A stretch of DNA of 14,948 bases from an uncultured Alistipes sp. (GTDB taxonomy: Bacteria; Bacteroidota; Bacteroidia; Bacteroidales; Rikenellaceae). The DNA lies in NCBI GenBank assembly GCA_910586375.1, contig CAJUIE010000028.1, positions 1 to 14,948 of the forward strand. Reading direction: 5' to 3'. Shown here one piece after another: positions 1-6,752 of this stretch (its first letter is position 1; the number at the start of each line of letters is the position of its first letter). The notes beneath the pieces were generated by a model, which saw only the letters and a program-made list of their open reading frames with translations, had not been told where the DNA came from and did no database searches. The position numbers and the translations under genes are program-made.

Positions 1-1
1 G

Positions 2-67
2 TTCAACACCTCGTCGCGCAACAAGAAAGCCCGCATCACCATGCGGATCGAATACCGGATCAAATAA
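2..67 (+). CDS. C-terminal end of an upstream gene (partial)
   Basis: The frame beginning at base 2 stays open for 21 codons and stops with TAA at 65-67. The last residues read KARITMRIEYRIK, an alternating polar/hydrophobic strand with basic residues, which would suit the last strand of an outer-membrane barrel or another beta-rich exported protein. The stretch is too short to assign a family. The stop lies about 100 bases before gltX, so this is probably the preceding gene on the same strand. Another frame of this short stretch also stays open, so the reading is tentative. Confidence 0.4.
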   Translation, partial: FNTSSRNKKARITMRIEYRIK

Positions 68-98
68 CGGATATTTTTATTGTCGAAGTCCCGGTCCG

Positions 99-139
99 TT
101 GGGCCGTGCGAACCTCCGCAGCCGCTGGCTACGGCCCAA
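99..139 (+). other. Hairpin in the gltX leader
   Basis: TTGGGCCGT (99-107) and ACGGCCCAA (131-139) form a perfect 9-bp inverted repeat, with a nested AGCC/GGCT stem (120-123 with 127-130). An A-rich run rather than a T run follows, so it is not a standard intrinsic terminator for plus-strand transcription. It sits between the upstream stop and the gltX start, 25 bases before the ATG. The internal 13-mer GCGAACCTCCGCA (108-120) recurs exactly at 3158-3170, so the hairpin may derive from the dispersed palindromic repeat found elsewhere in the window. Confidence 0.5.
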
Positions 140-163
140 AAAAAATATACTAACGAAAAAACG

Positions 164-1702
164 ATGAAAAAACCTGTCAGAGTACGTTTCGCGCCCAGTC
201 CCACGGGACCGCTGCACATCGGCGGCGTGCGCACGGCGCTTTACAACTACCTCTTCGCCCGCCAGCACGGGGGCACGATGATCCTGCGCATCGAAGATAC
301 TGATTCGCAGCGCTTCGTGCCGGGCGCCGAGGAGTATATCATGGAGTCGCTCAAGTGGTGCGGCATCGAGATCGACGAGGGCGTCGGTGTCGGCGGCCCC
401 CACGCCCCCTACCGCCAGAGCGAGCGGCGCGAAATCTATCTGAAATATGCCCTCCAGCTCGTCGAGACGGGCTGGGCCTACTATGCGTTCGATTCGGCCG
501 AGGAGCTCGACGCCCTGCGCAAGGAGGCCGATGCCCGCGGCGAAGCCTTCGCCTACGACCATCGGGTGCGCGAAAAATTGGCCACCTCGCTTGCGCTGCC
601 CGCCGAGGAGGTCAAGGCGCGCATCGACCGCGGCGACCAGTGGGTCATCCGCTTCAAGATGCCCGTGGACGAAGTGGTGAAGATGGACGACCTGATCCGC
701 GGCCACGTGGAGGTCAACACCTCGACGCTCGACGACAAGGTGCTCTACAAGTCGGCCGACGCCCTGCCCACCTACCACCTGGCCAACATCGTCGACGACC
801 ACCTGATGGAGGTCTCACACGTCATCCGCGGCGAGGAGTGGCTCCCCTCGCTGCCGCTCCACTACCTGCTCTACAGGGCGTTCGGCTGGAGCGGCACGCA
901 GCCCGCCTTCGCCCACCTGCCCCTGCTGCTCAAACCCACGGGCGGCGGCAAGCTCTCGAAGCGCGACGGCGACAAGATGGGCTTCCCGGTCTTCCCGCTT
1001 TTCTGGAAATCGCCTTCGACGGGCGAAACGGCCCGTGGCTACCGCGAGGACGGCTATTTCCCCGAGGCGTTCATCAACATGCTGGCCCTCTTGGGCTGGA
1101 ACCCCGGCACGGAGCAGGAGTTGTTCTCCATGCAGGAGCTCATCGACAGCTTCTCGCTGGAGCGCGTCTCGAAATCGGGCGCCCGTTTCCAGCCCGACAA
1201 AGCCAAGTGGTTCAACGCCCAATACATGCACCACAAGAGCGACGCCGAGCTGGCCGCGCTCTACCAGCCGATCCTGCGCGAACACGGCATCGAAGTGCCG
1301 GACGCCTTGGCAGGCCGTGCGGCAGGCATCATGAAGGAACGCGCCACGTTCATCACCGATCTGTGGGACCTCACGTCGTTCTTCTTCGTGGCACCGGCCG
1401 AATACGAGGAGAAACAGACCCGCAAATACTGGAAAGGCGACAACCCGGCCATCCTGCGCGAACTGCGCGACGTACTGGCCGCGATCGACGACTTCTCGCT
1501 GGAAAACACCGAACGCATCGTCCACGCCTGGATCGAGGAGAAAGGCTACGGCATGGGCCAGGTGATGAACACGCTGCGCCTGGCACTCGTGGGTGCCGGC
1601 AAAGGCCCCGGCATGTACGACGTGACGGCCTTCATCGGCAAGGAGGAGTGCCTGCGCCGCATCGACCGGATACTGGAAACACTGCAACCGGCAGAGGCAT
1701 GA
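164..1702 (+). CDS. gltX: Glutamyl-tRNA synthetase
   Basis: This class I aminoacyl-tRNA synthetase (512 aa) charges tRNA-Glu with glutamate using ATP in the cytoplasm. The N-terminus carries FAPSPTGPLHIGG, with the HIGH-type signature at about residues 18-21. The KMSKS-type loop reads KLSKR at about 263-267. The length is normal for bacterial GluRS. The frame is open from TTG at 80, but the ATG at 164 places the conserved VRVRFAPSPTG block at the usual distance from the N-terminus and leaves the leader hairpin outside the coding sequence. The TGA stop overlaps the ATG of the next gene (ATGA at 1699-1702), so the two are probably co-translated. A Glu/Gln non-discriminating enzyme cannot be excluded from sequence alone. 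Confidence 0.97.
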   Translation: MKKPVRVRFAPSPTGPLHIGGVRTALYNYLFARQHGGTMILRIEDTDSQRFVPGAEEYIMESLKWCGIEIDEGVGVGGPHAPYRQSERREIYLKYALQLVETGWAYYAFDSAEELDALRKEADARGEAFAYDHRVREKLATSLALPAEEVKARIDRGDQWVIRFKMPVDEVVKMDDLIRGHVEVNTSTLDDKVLYKSADALPTYHLANIVDDHLMEVSHVIRGEEWLPSLPLHYLLYRAFGWSGTQPAFAHLPLLLKPTGGGKLSKRDGDKMGFPVFPLFWKSPSTGETARGYREDGYFPEAFINMLALLGWNPGTEQELFSMQELIDSFSLERVSKSGARFQPDKAKWFNAQYMHHKSDAELAALYQPILREHGIEVPDALAGRAAGIMKERATFITDLWDLTSFFFVAPAEYEEKQTRKYWKGDNPAILRELRDVLAAIDDFSLENTERIVHAWIEEKGYGMGQVMNTLRLALVGAGKGPGMYDVTAFIGKEECLRRIDRILETLQPAEA

Positions 1703-2652
1703 TCGAGATCGGGCAGCATCTTTGGGGCATGACGTCCGGGGGCGAGGCCATCGTCCTCTACACCATGCGCAACGCACAGGGCGCCGAGGTGAAACTCACC
1801 AACTACGGCGCTACCATCGTTGCCATCACGGTCCCCGATCGCGAAGGGCGCATGGCCGACGTAGCACTGGGTTACAAACACCCCGAAGGCTACTTCCACG
1901 ACAACGCGGCCTGCGGCAAAAGCGTGGGCTGTTTCGCCGAGCAGGTGTGGGAAAGCCGCGTGGAGACCAACCGCGTGGTGATGGAACTGCTTTCGGACAA
2001 CAGTGCTCCGGACAAACCGGGCGAATTGCACGCGCAGGCGATCTTCGACTTCGACGACGACTGCTCACTGGAGATCACCTACCGGGCCCGCACGAACAGC
2101 ACCACGCCGGTCGATCTGACCAACCGTCTCTATTTCAACCTTTCGGGCGAAGCGAGCGGCACGGTGCTGGACCACGAGCTACAGCTCAACAGCAGCCTTG
2201 TGCCGGAGATAAACGAACGGCAGAGACCCACGGGGCGACTCTCAGACGTTACCGACACACCGCAGGACTTTCGGAAATTTCAGTCCCTGCGCACCGGAAT
2301 CGACGCAGCATACAACCACATCCGCGACTTCAGAGGTTACGCCCATTCGTTCGTCATCGAGGACTGGAAGCCGGGCATTCTGGGTATAGCGGGATGCCTG
2401 CGCGACCCGCAGTCGGGCCGGCAGGTCGAAGTGCTGACCTCACAGCCCTGCGTGATGATTTACACGGGCAACCGACTCTCGGACGGATGTCCCGAAACCA
2501 AGTCAGGGGGCCGCTACGAGAATCATGCTGGCGTGGCGATCGAGTGTCAGAACTTCCCCGATGCAGTAAATCATCCCGAGTTCCCCTCACCGCTGCTGCA
2601 TCCCGGCCAGACCTACTGCCAGAAGACGGTCTACCGGTTCGGGACATTCTGA
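1699..2652 (+). CDS. Aldose 1-epimerase (GalM)-like protein, probably non-catalytic
   Basis: This 317-aa protein has the galactose mutarotase fold signatures: LTNYGATIVAITVPDREGR (33-51), PVDLTNRLYFNLSGE (137-151), GYAHSFVIEDW (213-223) and the C-terminal IECQNFPDAVNHPEFPS (281-297). Active GalM interconverts alpha and beta sugar anomers. Several catalytic features are absent. The segment that normally holds GR.ANRI and LHGG (catalytic Arg and first His) is missing: residues 72-85 run straight from CGKSVG to CFAEQVWE. The TNH.YFNL histidine is Arg143. The Asp of DH.FVL is Ala215. The C-terminal Glu (E282) is kept. At 317 aa it is shorter than the usual 340-380. It overlaps gltX by 4 bases and is followed by a terminator. 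It may bind a sugar or serve another role. The family call is firm; loss of activity is inferred. Confidence 0.85.
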   Translation: MIEIGQHLWGMTSGGEAIVLYTMRNAQGAEVKLTNYGATIVAITVPDREGRMADVALGYKHPEGYFHDNAACGKSVGCFAEQVWESRVETNRVVMELLSDNSAPDKPGELHAQAIFDFDDDCSLEITYRARTNSTTPVDLTNRLYFNLSGEASGTVLDHELQLNSSLVPEINERQRPTGRLSDVTDTPQDFRKFQSLRTGIDAAYNHIRDFRGYAHSFVIEDWKPGILGIAGCLRDPQSGRQVEVLTSQPCVMIYTGNRLSDGCPETKSGGRYENHAGVAIECQNFPDAVNHPEFPSPLLHPGQTYCQKTVYRFGTF

Positions 2653-2674
2653 ATCCTCTGAATTTCAGCCTCTC

Positions 2675-2707
2675 AAGCCCGCTTCCAATTGCGTAGCGGG
2701 CTTTTTC
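2675..2707 (+). terminator. Intrinsic terminator after the galM-like gene
   Basis: AAGCCCGCT (2675-2683) pairs perfectly with AGCGGGCTT (2695-2703) around an 11-nt loop, and a T-rich tract follows. It lies 23 bases after the stop of the galM-like gene and ends the gltX unit. The first variable-region-like tail begins about ten bases downstream. Confidence 0.9.
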
Positions 2708-2717
2708 CTTGCCCCCA

Positions 2718-2922
2718 CTTCGGGTTTCCGCGTCAGCCATTCCGGCAACCTGAGCTATGTGGGCACAAGCGGTTACGCCGGGAGCAGTACGCCTGACGCG
2801 GCGTCGAGTGTGAACGGGTCAAACTTGAACTTCAACAATTCTGTTGTGTATCCTGAGAACAGCAGCAGCCGTTCGCACGGTTTCCCCGTTCGCTGCGTGC
2901 AGGAATAAGAGAGGGGGGGGGC
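2718..2922 (+). pseudogene. Start-less C-type-lectin/FISUMP-like 3' tail, copy 1
   Basis: A 62-codon frame from TCG at 2720 to TAA at 2906-2908 reads SGFRVSHSGNLSYVG, then GYAGSSTPDAASS, then HGFPVRCVQE. This resembles the C-terminal end of Fibrobacter-major-paralogous (FISUMP) or C-type-lectin-like exported proteins, whose usual ending is close to GFSVRCV. No start codon, signal peptide or upstream domain exists: the tail follows the terminator of the preceding gene almost directly. After the stop comes GAGA and a G9 tract (2913-2921). Bases 2879-2922 are identical to 11037-11080. Comparison with the tails at 6811 and 10876 shows a mix of invariant and hypervariable codons (see findings). 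It is either a gene remnant or a non-expressed sequence cassette. Confidence 0.7.
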
Positions 2923-3003
2923 AGACCGCTCGCGGACTTTGCCGAGGCGCGGCGAAAGCAGACTACAGAGAGCCGCAGCCAACGGAGGTAAGACACAACG
3001 TGT

Positions 3004-3080
3004 CGAGCCTCCGCAAGGCGGGGCTGCGGCTCGATCGACCAAAGGTCGAAACATGTATTTTCGGGCCAAAGACGGCGGAG
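3004..3080 (+). repeat. Palindromic intergenic module, unit A
   Basis: CGAGCC...GGCTCG (3004-3009 with 3028-3033) encloses CCTCCGCA and GGGCTGCGG. A perfect TCGACC-AAA-GGTCGA hairpin (3035-3049) follows, then the stretch ending GGGCCAAAGACGGCGGAG. Bases 3036-3080 match 7018-7062 at 37 of 45 positions. A degenerate copy of the whole module follows at 3158-3235, and the CCTCCGCA palindrome recurs after copy 3 near 11136. This behaves like a REP-type or element-borne non-coding repeat. No protein is supported here. Confidence 0.6.
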
Positions 3081-3157
3081 CCCGACAACAAGTCGGGTTT
3101 TGTGGGGAAATAGAACCTTTTCCCGCTATTGCTGCTTGTGCGTCCCCGCGCATTGAC

Positions 3158-3235
3158 GCGAACCTCCGCAAGGCAGAGGCGGCGGCCCGCCAGTCTGGCG
3201 ACTGTTTTTTCGTGGGCCGAAGACGGTGAAGGCCC
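3158..3235 (+). repeat. Palindromic intergenic module, unit B (degenerate)
   Basis: This begins with GCGAACCTCCGCA (3158-3170), identical to 108-120 in the gltX leader. It continues with a GC-rich palindromic stretch, including CGCCAGTCTGGCG (3188-3200), and ends with TTTTTTCGTGGGCCGAAGACGG, which parallels TATTTTCGGGCCAAAGACGG of unit A. The order of parts is the same as at 3004-3080, so the two look like a diverged tandem duplication. It ends about 40 bases before the promoter of the thiamine operon. Confidence 0.5.
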
Positions 3236-3254
3236 GTTATTCTCCAATTTTCAC

Positions 3255-3285
3255 TTTCAATTCTTAATTATCTTTATTACCTTTG
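3255..3285 (+). promoter_or_regulatory. Bacteroidota-type promoter of the thiamine-uptake operon
   Basis: The -7 box TACCTTTG (3278-3285) matches the TAnnTTTG consensus. TTTC (3255-3258) lies 19 bases upstream, where the TTTG -33 element is expected. It is just upstream of the TPP aptamer (3294), as expected for a riboswitch leader. The 22-mer 3264-3285 matches 13417-13438 before panC at 20 of 22 positions. Confidence 0.75.
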
Positions 3286-3293
3286 TCCCCGAC

Positions 3294-3370
3294 ATTTCGA
3301 AGGGGTGCCTTACTATCAGGCTGAGATTATACCCATTGAACCGGAGACGGGTAATGCCGAGACCGGGAAT
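3294..3370 (+). ncRNA. TPP riboswitch (THI element)
   Basis: The conserved thi-box blocks appear in order: GGGGTGCC (3302-3309), GGCTGAGA, TACCC, GAACC, GACGGGTAATGCC and a GGGA close. ATTTC (3294-3298) can pair with GGAAT (3366-3370) to form P1. Thiamine pyrophosphate binding normally represses the downstream genes, so the receptor and PnuT should rise when thiamine is scarce. No intrinsic terminator lies between the aptamer and the ATG at 3426, so control is probably translational or by alternative pairing. AAGGGGT (3300-3306) is fully complementary to ACCCCTT (3390-3396) in the leader, a candidate switching helix. Confidence 0.95.
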
Positions 3371-3425
3371 AAGCGTAATCAACACGTATACCCCTTTTCT
3401 GTTCTTTAACCAAACTTAAAGTACC

Positions 3426-5756
3426 ATGAAAAGGTTTTCAGTAACGTTTGCCCTCCTCGCATCATGCGGGGTTGCAATGGCGGGGGTCGGTACAGGCTCC
3501 CGGAGTGCCGCACACGGCCGTGAAGAGCTCCACACATCACATGAGGCAGAGGCTGCGACGCCCGAAGATTCACTGCGCATGTACCGCCTGCAGGAGATCG
3601 AGGTGACAGCCACGCGGGCCACCGCATCGACACCCGTGGCCTTCGCACAACTCTCCCACGACGAGATCGCCCGCCACAGCTACGGGACCGACATCCCGAC
3701 GCTCCTGGCCCTTACGCCCTCGATGATCGCCACCAACGAAACAGGCATCGGCATCGGCGGCACGTCGATTCGCCTGCGCGGCACCGACGCCACACGCATC
3801 AACGTGACGATCAACGGCGTGGCAATGAATAACCCCGACTCACACTCCATGTACTGGTACGACACCCCCGACCTCATTTCGTCGGTAGGCTCGGTACAGG
3901 TGCTGCGCGGCGCAGGTGTCTCGACCAACGGCACAGGTGCATTCGGAGGGGCCGTAAATATGACCACCGACGCTCTGTCAACCGAGTTCGGAGGGTCTGC
4001 ATCGCTCTCCTACGGCTCCTACAACACCAACAAGCAGGCTGTGCAGCTCTCCTCGGGCCTCCTGAAGGGACACTGGGTGCTCGACGCCCGGCTCACCCAC
4101 ATCGGCTCGGACGGCTACATCGACCGCGGCGCCACCGACCTGAAGTCCTACATGTTCCAGGCGGGCTATTACAACGGCAATACGATGGTCAAACTCCTCT
4201 CGTTCGGCGGTAAAGCCAAAACGGCGCTCACCTACACCGGAGCCACCCGGAAGGAGATGGACCTCAACGGGCGCCGTTTTAATCCCGAAGGCATGTACAC
4301 CGTCGGAAGCGGCTGGAGCCAGCACGTATGGCACGGCGACCCACCCTCGTGGAAAAACGTGGCCTACTACGATGACCAGACAGACAACTACCTGCAAATC
4401 AACAACCAGCTCGTGCTGAACCACCGCTTCAACGACAAGTGGTCGATGAATGCCACAGCGTTCTACACCTACGGCTACGGCTACTACAAACAGTATAAGG
4501 ACGACGCCAAGCTCTACCAATACCTCAATATGGCCTCAGAGCTCACCGCCGGCAAAAAAGCCGATCTGATCCGCGAAAAAATCATGCGCAACCACCTGGG
4601 CGGCATCAACGCTGCTGCGCTCTACACCGCACGCAGCCTCAACTTAGCCTTCGGAGGTTCATATAGCTACTACACCTCTCCCCACTGGGGCACGCTCGAC
4701 TGGGTGGAGGGGATGGAGGCTACGGCACTCCGCGGTCGCTGGTACGACAACGACGCCAGAAAACAGGATGCCAACCTCTTCGCCCGGGCAGACTGGCAGG
4801 TAGCTCGCGGACTGAACCTCTACGCCGATCTGCAATACCGCTATGTCCACTATGAAGCATGGGGCATAAACGACAATTACGTCGACGAAGAGACCGGAAT
4901 GCAGCCCATCGACGTAGACAAACGCTATCATTTCGTCAATCCCCACGCCGGTCTGACCTACACTTTCGCCAAACGCCACACGTTCTACGCATCGTTCGCC
5001 ATGGCACAGAAAGAGCCCACACGCAGCGATTTCACCGACCGCTACCTCTTTTCGCCCGTCGGCACCTACCCGTCGGCGGAAAAGCTCTGCGACTACGAAA
5101 TCGGCTACCGCTACACATCGCCCCGATTCTCGGCAAACGTGAACCTCTATTGGATGCAATACAAGGACCAGCTGGTGCCCACAGGCATGGTCAACGACGG
5201 GTCTGACGTACTCAACGTCAATGTACCCCGAAGCTACCGCCGCGGTGTCGAGCTGACGACAACATGGGACGCAACACGCTGGTTGCGGCTCAGTGCCAAT
5301 GCCACCTTCTCACAGAACCGCATCAAAGACTACGTAGACCTTCTGGCTGACAGCCCCACCTATAACGAAAATCTGGGCGATAAAAAAATCGCCTGCTCAC
5401 CGGGTACTATGGGATCGCTCTTCGTCGACTTCCACGTCGGCAGGTTCGAGGCGGTATTCCGCACCCAGGCCGTGGGCAAACAGTACCTGACCAACAACGA
5501 AAACGAAGCCCTCGTACTGGGCCGCTACTGTGTAACCGACCTTGACCTGGCCTACACGTTGCGAGCCCGGGCTCTGCGCACGGTGCGTTTTGGCGTGACG
5601 ATCTACAACCTCTTCAACCAGGAGTATTGCAGCAACGGCTATGGCTACTCCTACATCAACTCGTGGGACTACGATACGCCCCGGCGCATCGACATGGCCT
5701 ACTACTTTGCCCAGGCTCCGCTGCACGTTCTGGCCAATGTAACGGTGAAATTTTGA
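3426..5756 (+). CDS. TonB-dependent outer-membrane receptor, probably for thiamine
   Basis: This 776-aa outer-membrane beta-barrel should import thiamine or a thiamine phosphate using TonB energy. The N-terminal signal peptide probably ends after AMA (residue 19). A TonB-box-like EIEVTATRA lies at 57-65, followed by the plug (IRLRGTDATRINVTINGVAMNNPDS, then VQVLRGAGVSTNGTGAFGGAVNM). The rest is barrel strands ending in VTVKF with a terminal Phe. There is no N-terminal carboxypeptidase-like domain and no SusD partner, unlike glycan systems. The substrate is inferred from the TPP riboswitch in its leader and from pnuT translated from the overlapping codon (TGATG). A short LASC at 11-14 could be read as a lipobox, but the preceding segment is short and the barrel argues against a lipoprotein. 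Confidence 0.93.
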   Translation: MKRFSVTFALLASCGVAMAGVGTGSRSAAHGREELHTSHEAEAATPEDSLRMYRLQEIEVTATRATASTPVAFAQLSHDEIARHSYGTDIPTLLALTPSMIATNETGIGIGGTSIRLRGTDATRINVTINGVAMNNPDSHSMYWYDTPDLISSVGSVQVLRGAGVSTNGTGAFGGAVNMTTDALSTEFGGSASLSYGSYNTNKQAVQLSSGLLKGHWVLDARLTHIGSDGYIDRGATDLKSYMFQAGYYNGNTMVKLLSFGGKAKTALTYTGATRKEMDLNGRRFNPEGMYTVGSGWSQHVWHGDPPSWKNVAYYDDQTDNYLQINNQLVLNHRFNDKWSMNATAFYTYGYGYYKQYKDDAKLYQYLNMASELTAGKKADLIREKIMRNHLGGINAAALYTARSLNLAFGGSYSYYTSPHWGTLDWVEGMEATALRGRWYDNDARKQDANLFARADWQVARGLNLYADLQYRYVHYEAWGINDNYVDEETGMQPIDVDKRYHFVNPHAGLTYTFAKRHTFYASFAMAQKEPTRSDFTDRYLFSPVGTYPSAEKLCDYEIGYRYTSPRFSANVNLYWMQYKDQLVPTGMVNDGSDVLNVNVPRSYRRGVELTTTWDATRWLRLSANATFSQNRIKDYVDLLADSPTYNENLGDKKIACSPGTMGSLFVDFHVGRFEAVFRTQAVGKQYLTNNENEALVLGRYCVTDLDLAYTLRARALRTVRFGVTIYNLFNQEYCSNGYGYSYINSWDYDTPRRIDMAYYFAQAPLHVLANVTVKF

Positions 5757-6328
5757 TGGACGGAAAACTTCTGTTGCAGATCGTCGGCACAGCGCTTGGC
5801 CTGCTCTACCTCTGGCTCGAATACCGGGCCGACATCCGGCTGTGGATCGTGGGGCTCCTGATGCCCGTAGTTCATGGTGCGCTCTATTACCGTGCAGGGC
5901 TCTACGCCGACTGCTCGATGCAGGTCTACTACATCCTGGCCGGGCTTTACGGCTGGATCGTCTGGCATAATGCCCCGAAAAAAAGCTCCCGGGCTATAAC
6001 GATTTGCCACATGCCCTGGCGGATACTTCCGGTCCTGACCGCACTCTACGTTACACTGCATGGAGCGATCTATTGGGTGCTGGTGCATTTCACCGACAGC
6101 ACTGTACCGTTCTGGGACAGCCTGACAACGGCTCTCTGCATTGCAGCCTACTGGATGCTCGCTCACAAATGGGTCGAGCAGTGGCTCGTGTGGCTGGCAG
6201 TCGACATCATCACAGCGGGACTTTATCTCTACAAGGGAATACCGATCACGGCCGGGCTCTACACCCTCTACTCGGTGCTGGCCGTGGCGGGCTACCTGCG
6301 CTGGCGGCGCATGGCAACAGAAGAATAA
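5756..6328 (+). CDS. pnuT: PnuC-family thiamine permease
   Basis: This 190-aa inner-membrane protein has about seven hydrophobic segments and the PnuC-family signatures: QVYYILAGLYGWIVW near residue 60, WDSLTTALCIAAYWMLAHKWVEQWLVWLAVD at about 121-151, then LYLYKGIPITAGLYTLYSVLAVAGYLRWRR at the end. PnuC proteins import nicotinamide riboside by facilitated diffusion. The PnuT branch takes thiamine. Position under the TPP riboswitch and 1-base overlap with the TonB receptor stop support the thiamine assignment. A kinase trapping the vitamin (thiamine pyrophosphokinase) often accompanies this pair in Bacteroidota but is not in this operon. The ATG at 5756 is chosen because it starts the family alignment. 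Upstream in-frame starts lie inside the receptor gene. Confidence 0.93.
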   Translation: MDGKLLLQIVGTALGLLYLWLEYRADIRLWIVGLLMPVVHGALYYRAGLYADCSMQVYYILAGLYGWIVWHNAPKKSSRAITICHMPWRILPVLTALYVTLHGAIYWVLVHFTDSTVPFWDSLTTALCIAAYWMLAHKWVEQWLVWLAVDIITAGLYLYKGIPITAGLYTLYSVLAVAGYLRWRRMATEE

Positions 6329-6331
6329 ACG

Positions 6332-6364
6332 AAGCGGCCCACCTTTTTGGGGAGGGCCGCTTTT
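6332..6364 (+). terminator. Terminator closing the thiamine operon
   Basis: AAGCGGCCC (6332-6340) pairs perfectly with GGGCCGCTT (6354-6362), followed by T residues. It lies between two convergent genes, pnuT ending at 6328 and the minus-strand mmcQ-like gene ending at 6365. On the minus strand the stem is followed by TCGTTTATT, so it may act in both directions. Confidence 0.9.
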
Positions 6365-6748
6365 CTACTCAGGCAGTCCATGTTGCCGGACATAAGCGGA
6401 AATCTCTTCCCGCAGAGCCTTGGGTGAGACGTTCTGACGCAAAACCAACAAATAGGAATTGCGTATCTGCTCGCGCAGAAAAGCCTCGGGCAGATCGCCA
6501 TCGGTACGAATGCCGTTCCAATGCTGTTTATTGAAATGACGCGCCGTACTGACCTCGGCATACTGCTCCCGCAAACGCAGGGCTTCGTCGGGGTCGCACT
6601 TCACGGCAAAATGGCCGAAACCGACCATATCGGCACAGGCATACATCTTGCCGCCAACTTTATAAACCAACGTCGTTTCATCGAAAGGAGTGCTCTCCTC
6701 GGTGAAGGGCAACGAAAGGCAGTAGTCGCGAAACTCAAGAATATCCAT
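6365..6748 (-). CDS. MmcQ/YjbR family protein
   Basis: This 127-aa protein belongs to the MmcQ/YjbR family (COG2315, CyaY-like fold, proposed DNA-binding). Supporting motifs are an N-terminal LEFRDYCLSLPFTEESTPF, VYKVGGKMYACADM, KCDPDEALRLREQY and the characteristic ARHFNKQHWNGI at about 69-80. The length is normal for single-domain members. Cellular function of the family is poorly defined. The gene converges on the thiamine operon and shares its terminator region, with no sign of functional linkage. The ATG at 6748 is supported by the -7 box ending only five bases upstream, which suggests a leaderless or nearly leaderless mRNA. Confidence 0.88.
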   Translation of the reverse strand: MDILEFRDYCLSLPFTEESTPFDETTLVYKVGGKMYACADMVGFGHFAVKCDPDEALRLREQYAEVSTARHFNKQHWNGIRTDGDLPEAFLREQIRNSYLLVLRQNVSPKALREEISAYVRQHGLPE

Positions 6749-6752
6749 AACA

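Noticed and set aside
71..82. AT-rich stretch before gltX as a -7 box
   Set aside because: TATTTTTATTG does not fit TAnnTTTG, so no gltX promoter was called.
815..1777. Long minus-strand open frame opposite gltX
   Set aside because: The opposite strand holds a complete synthetase with both signature motifs; the antisense translation shows no family pattern.
2913..2921. G9 tract at copy 1 as a phase-variable coding run
   Set aside because: It follows the stop codon, so slippage cannot change the reading frame.
2844..3229. Small open frames between the galM-like gene and the TPP riboswitch
   Set aside because: They cross the palindromic modules in several frames with no start signals and no shared protein sequence.
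3004..3235. CRISPR array
   Set aside because: Only two diverged units, without constant spacing, unique spacers or cas genes nearby.
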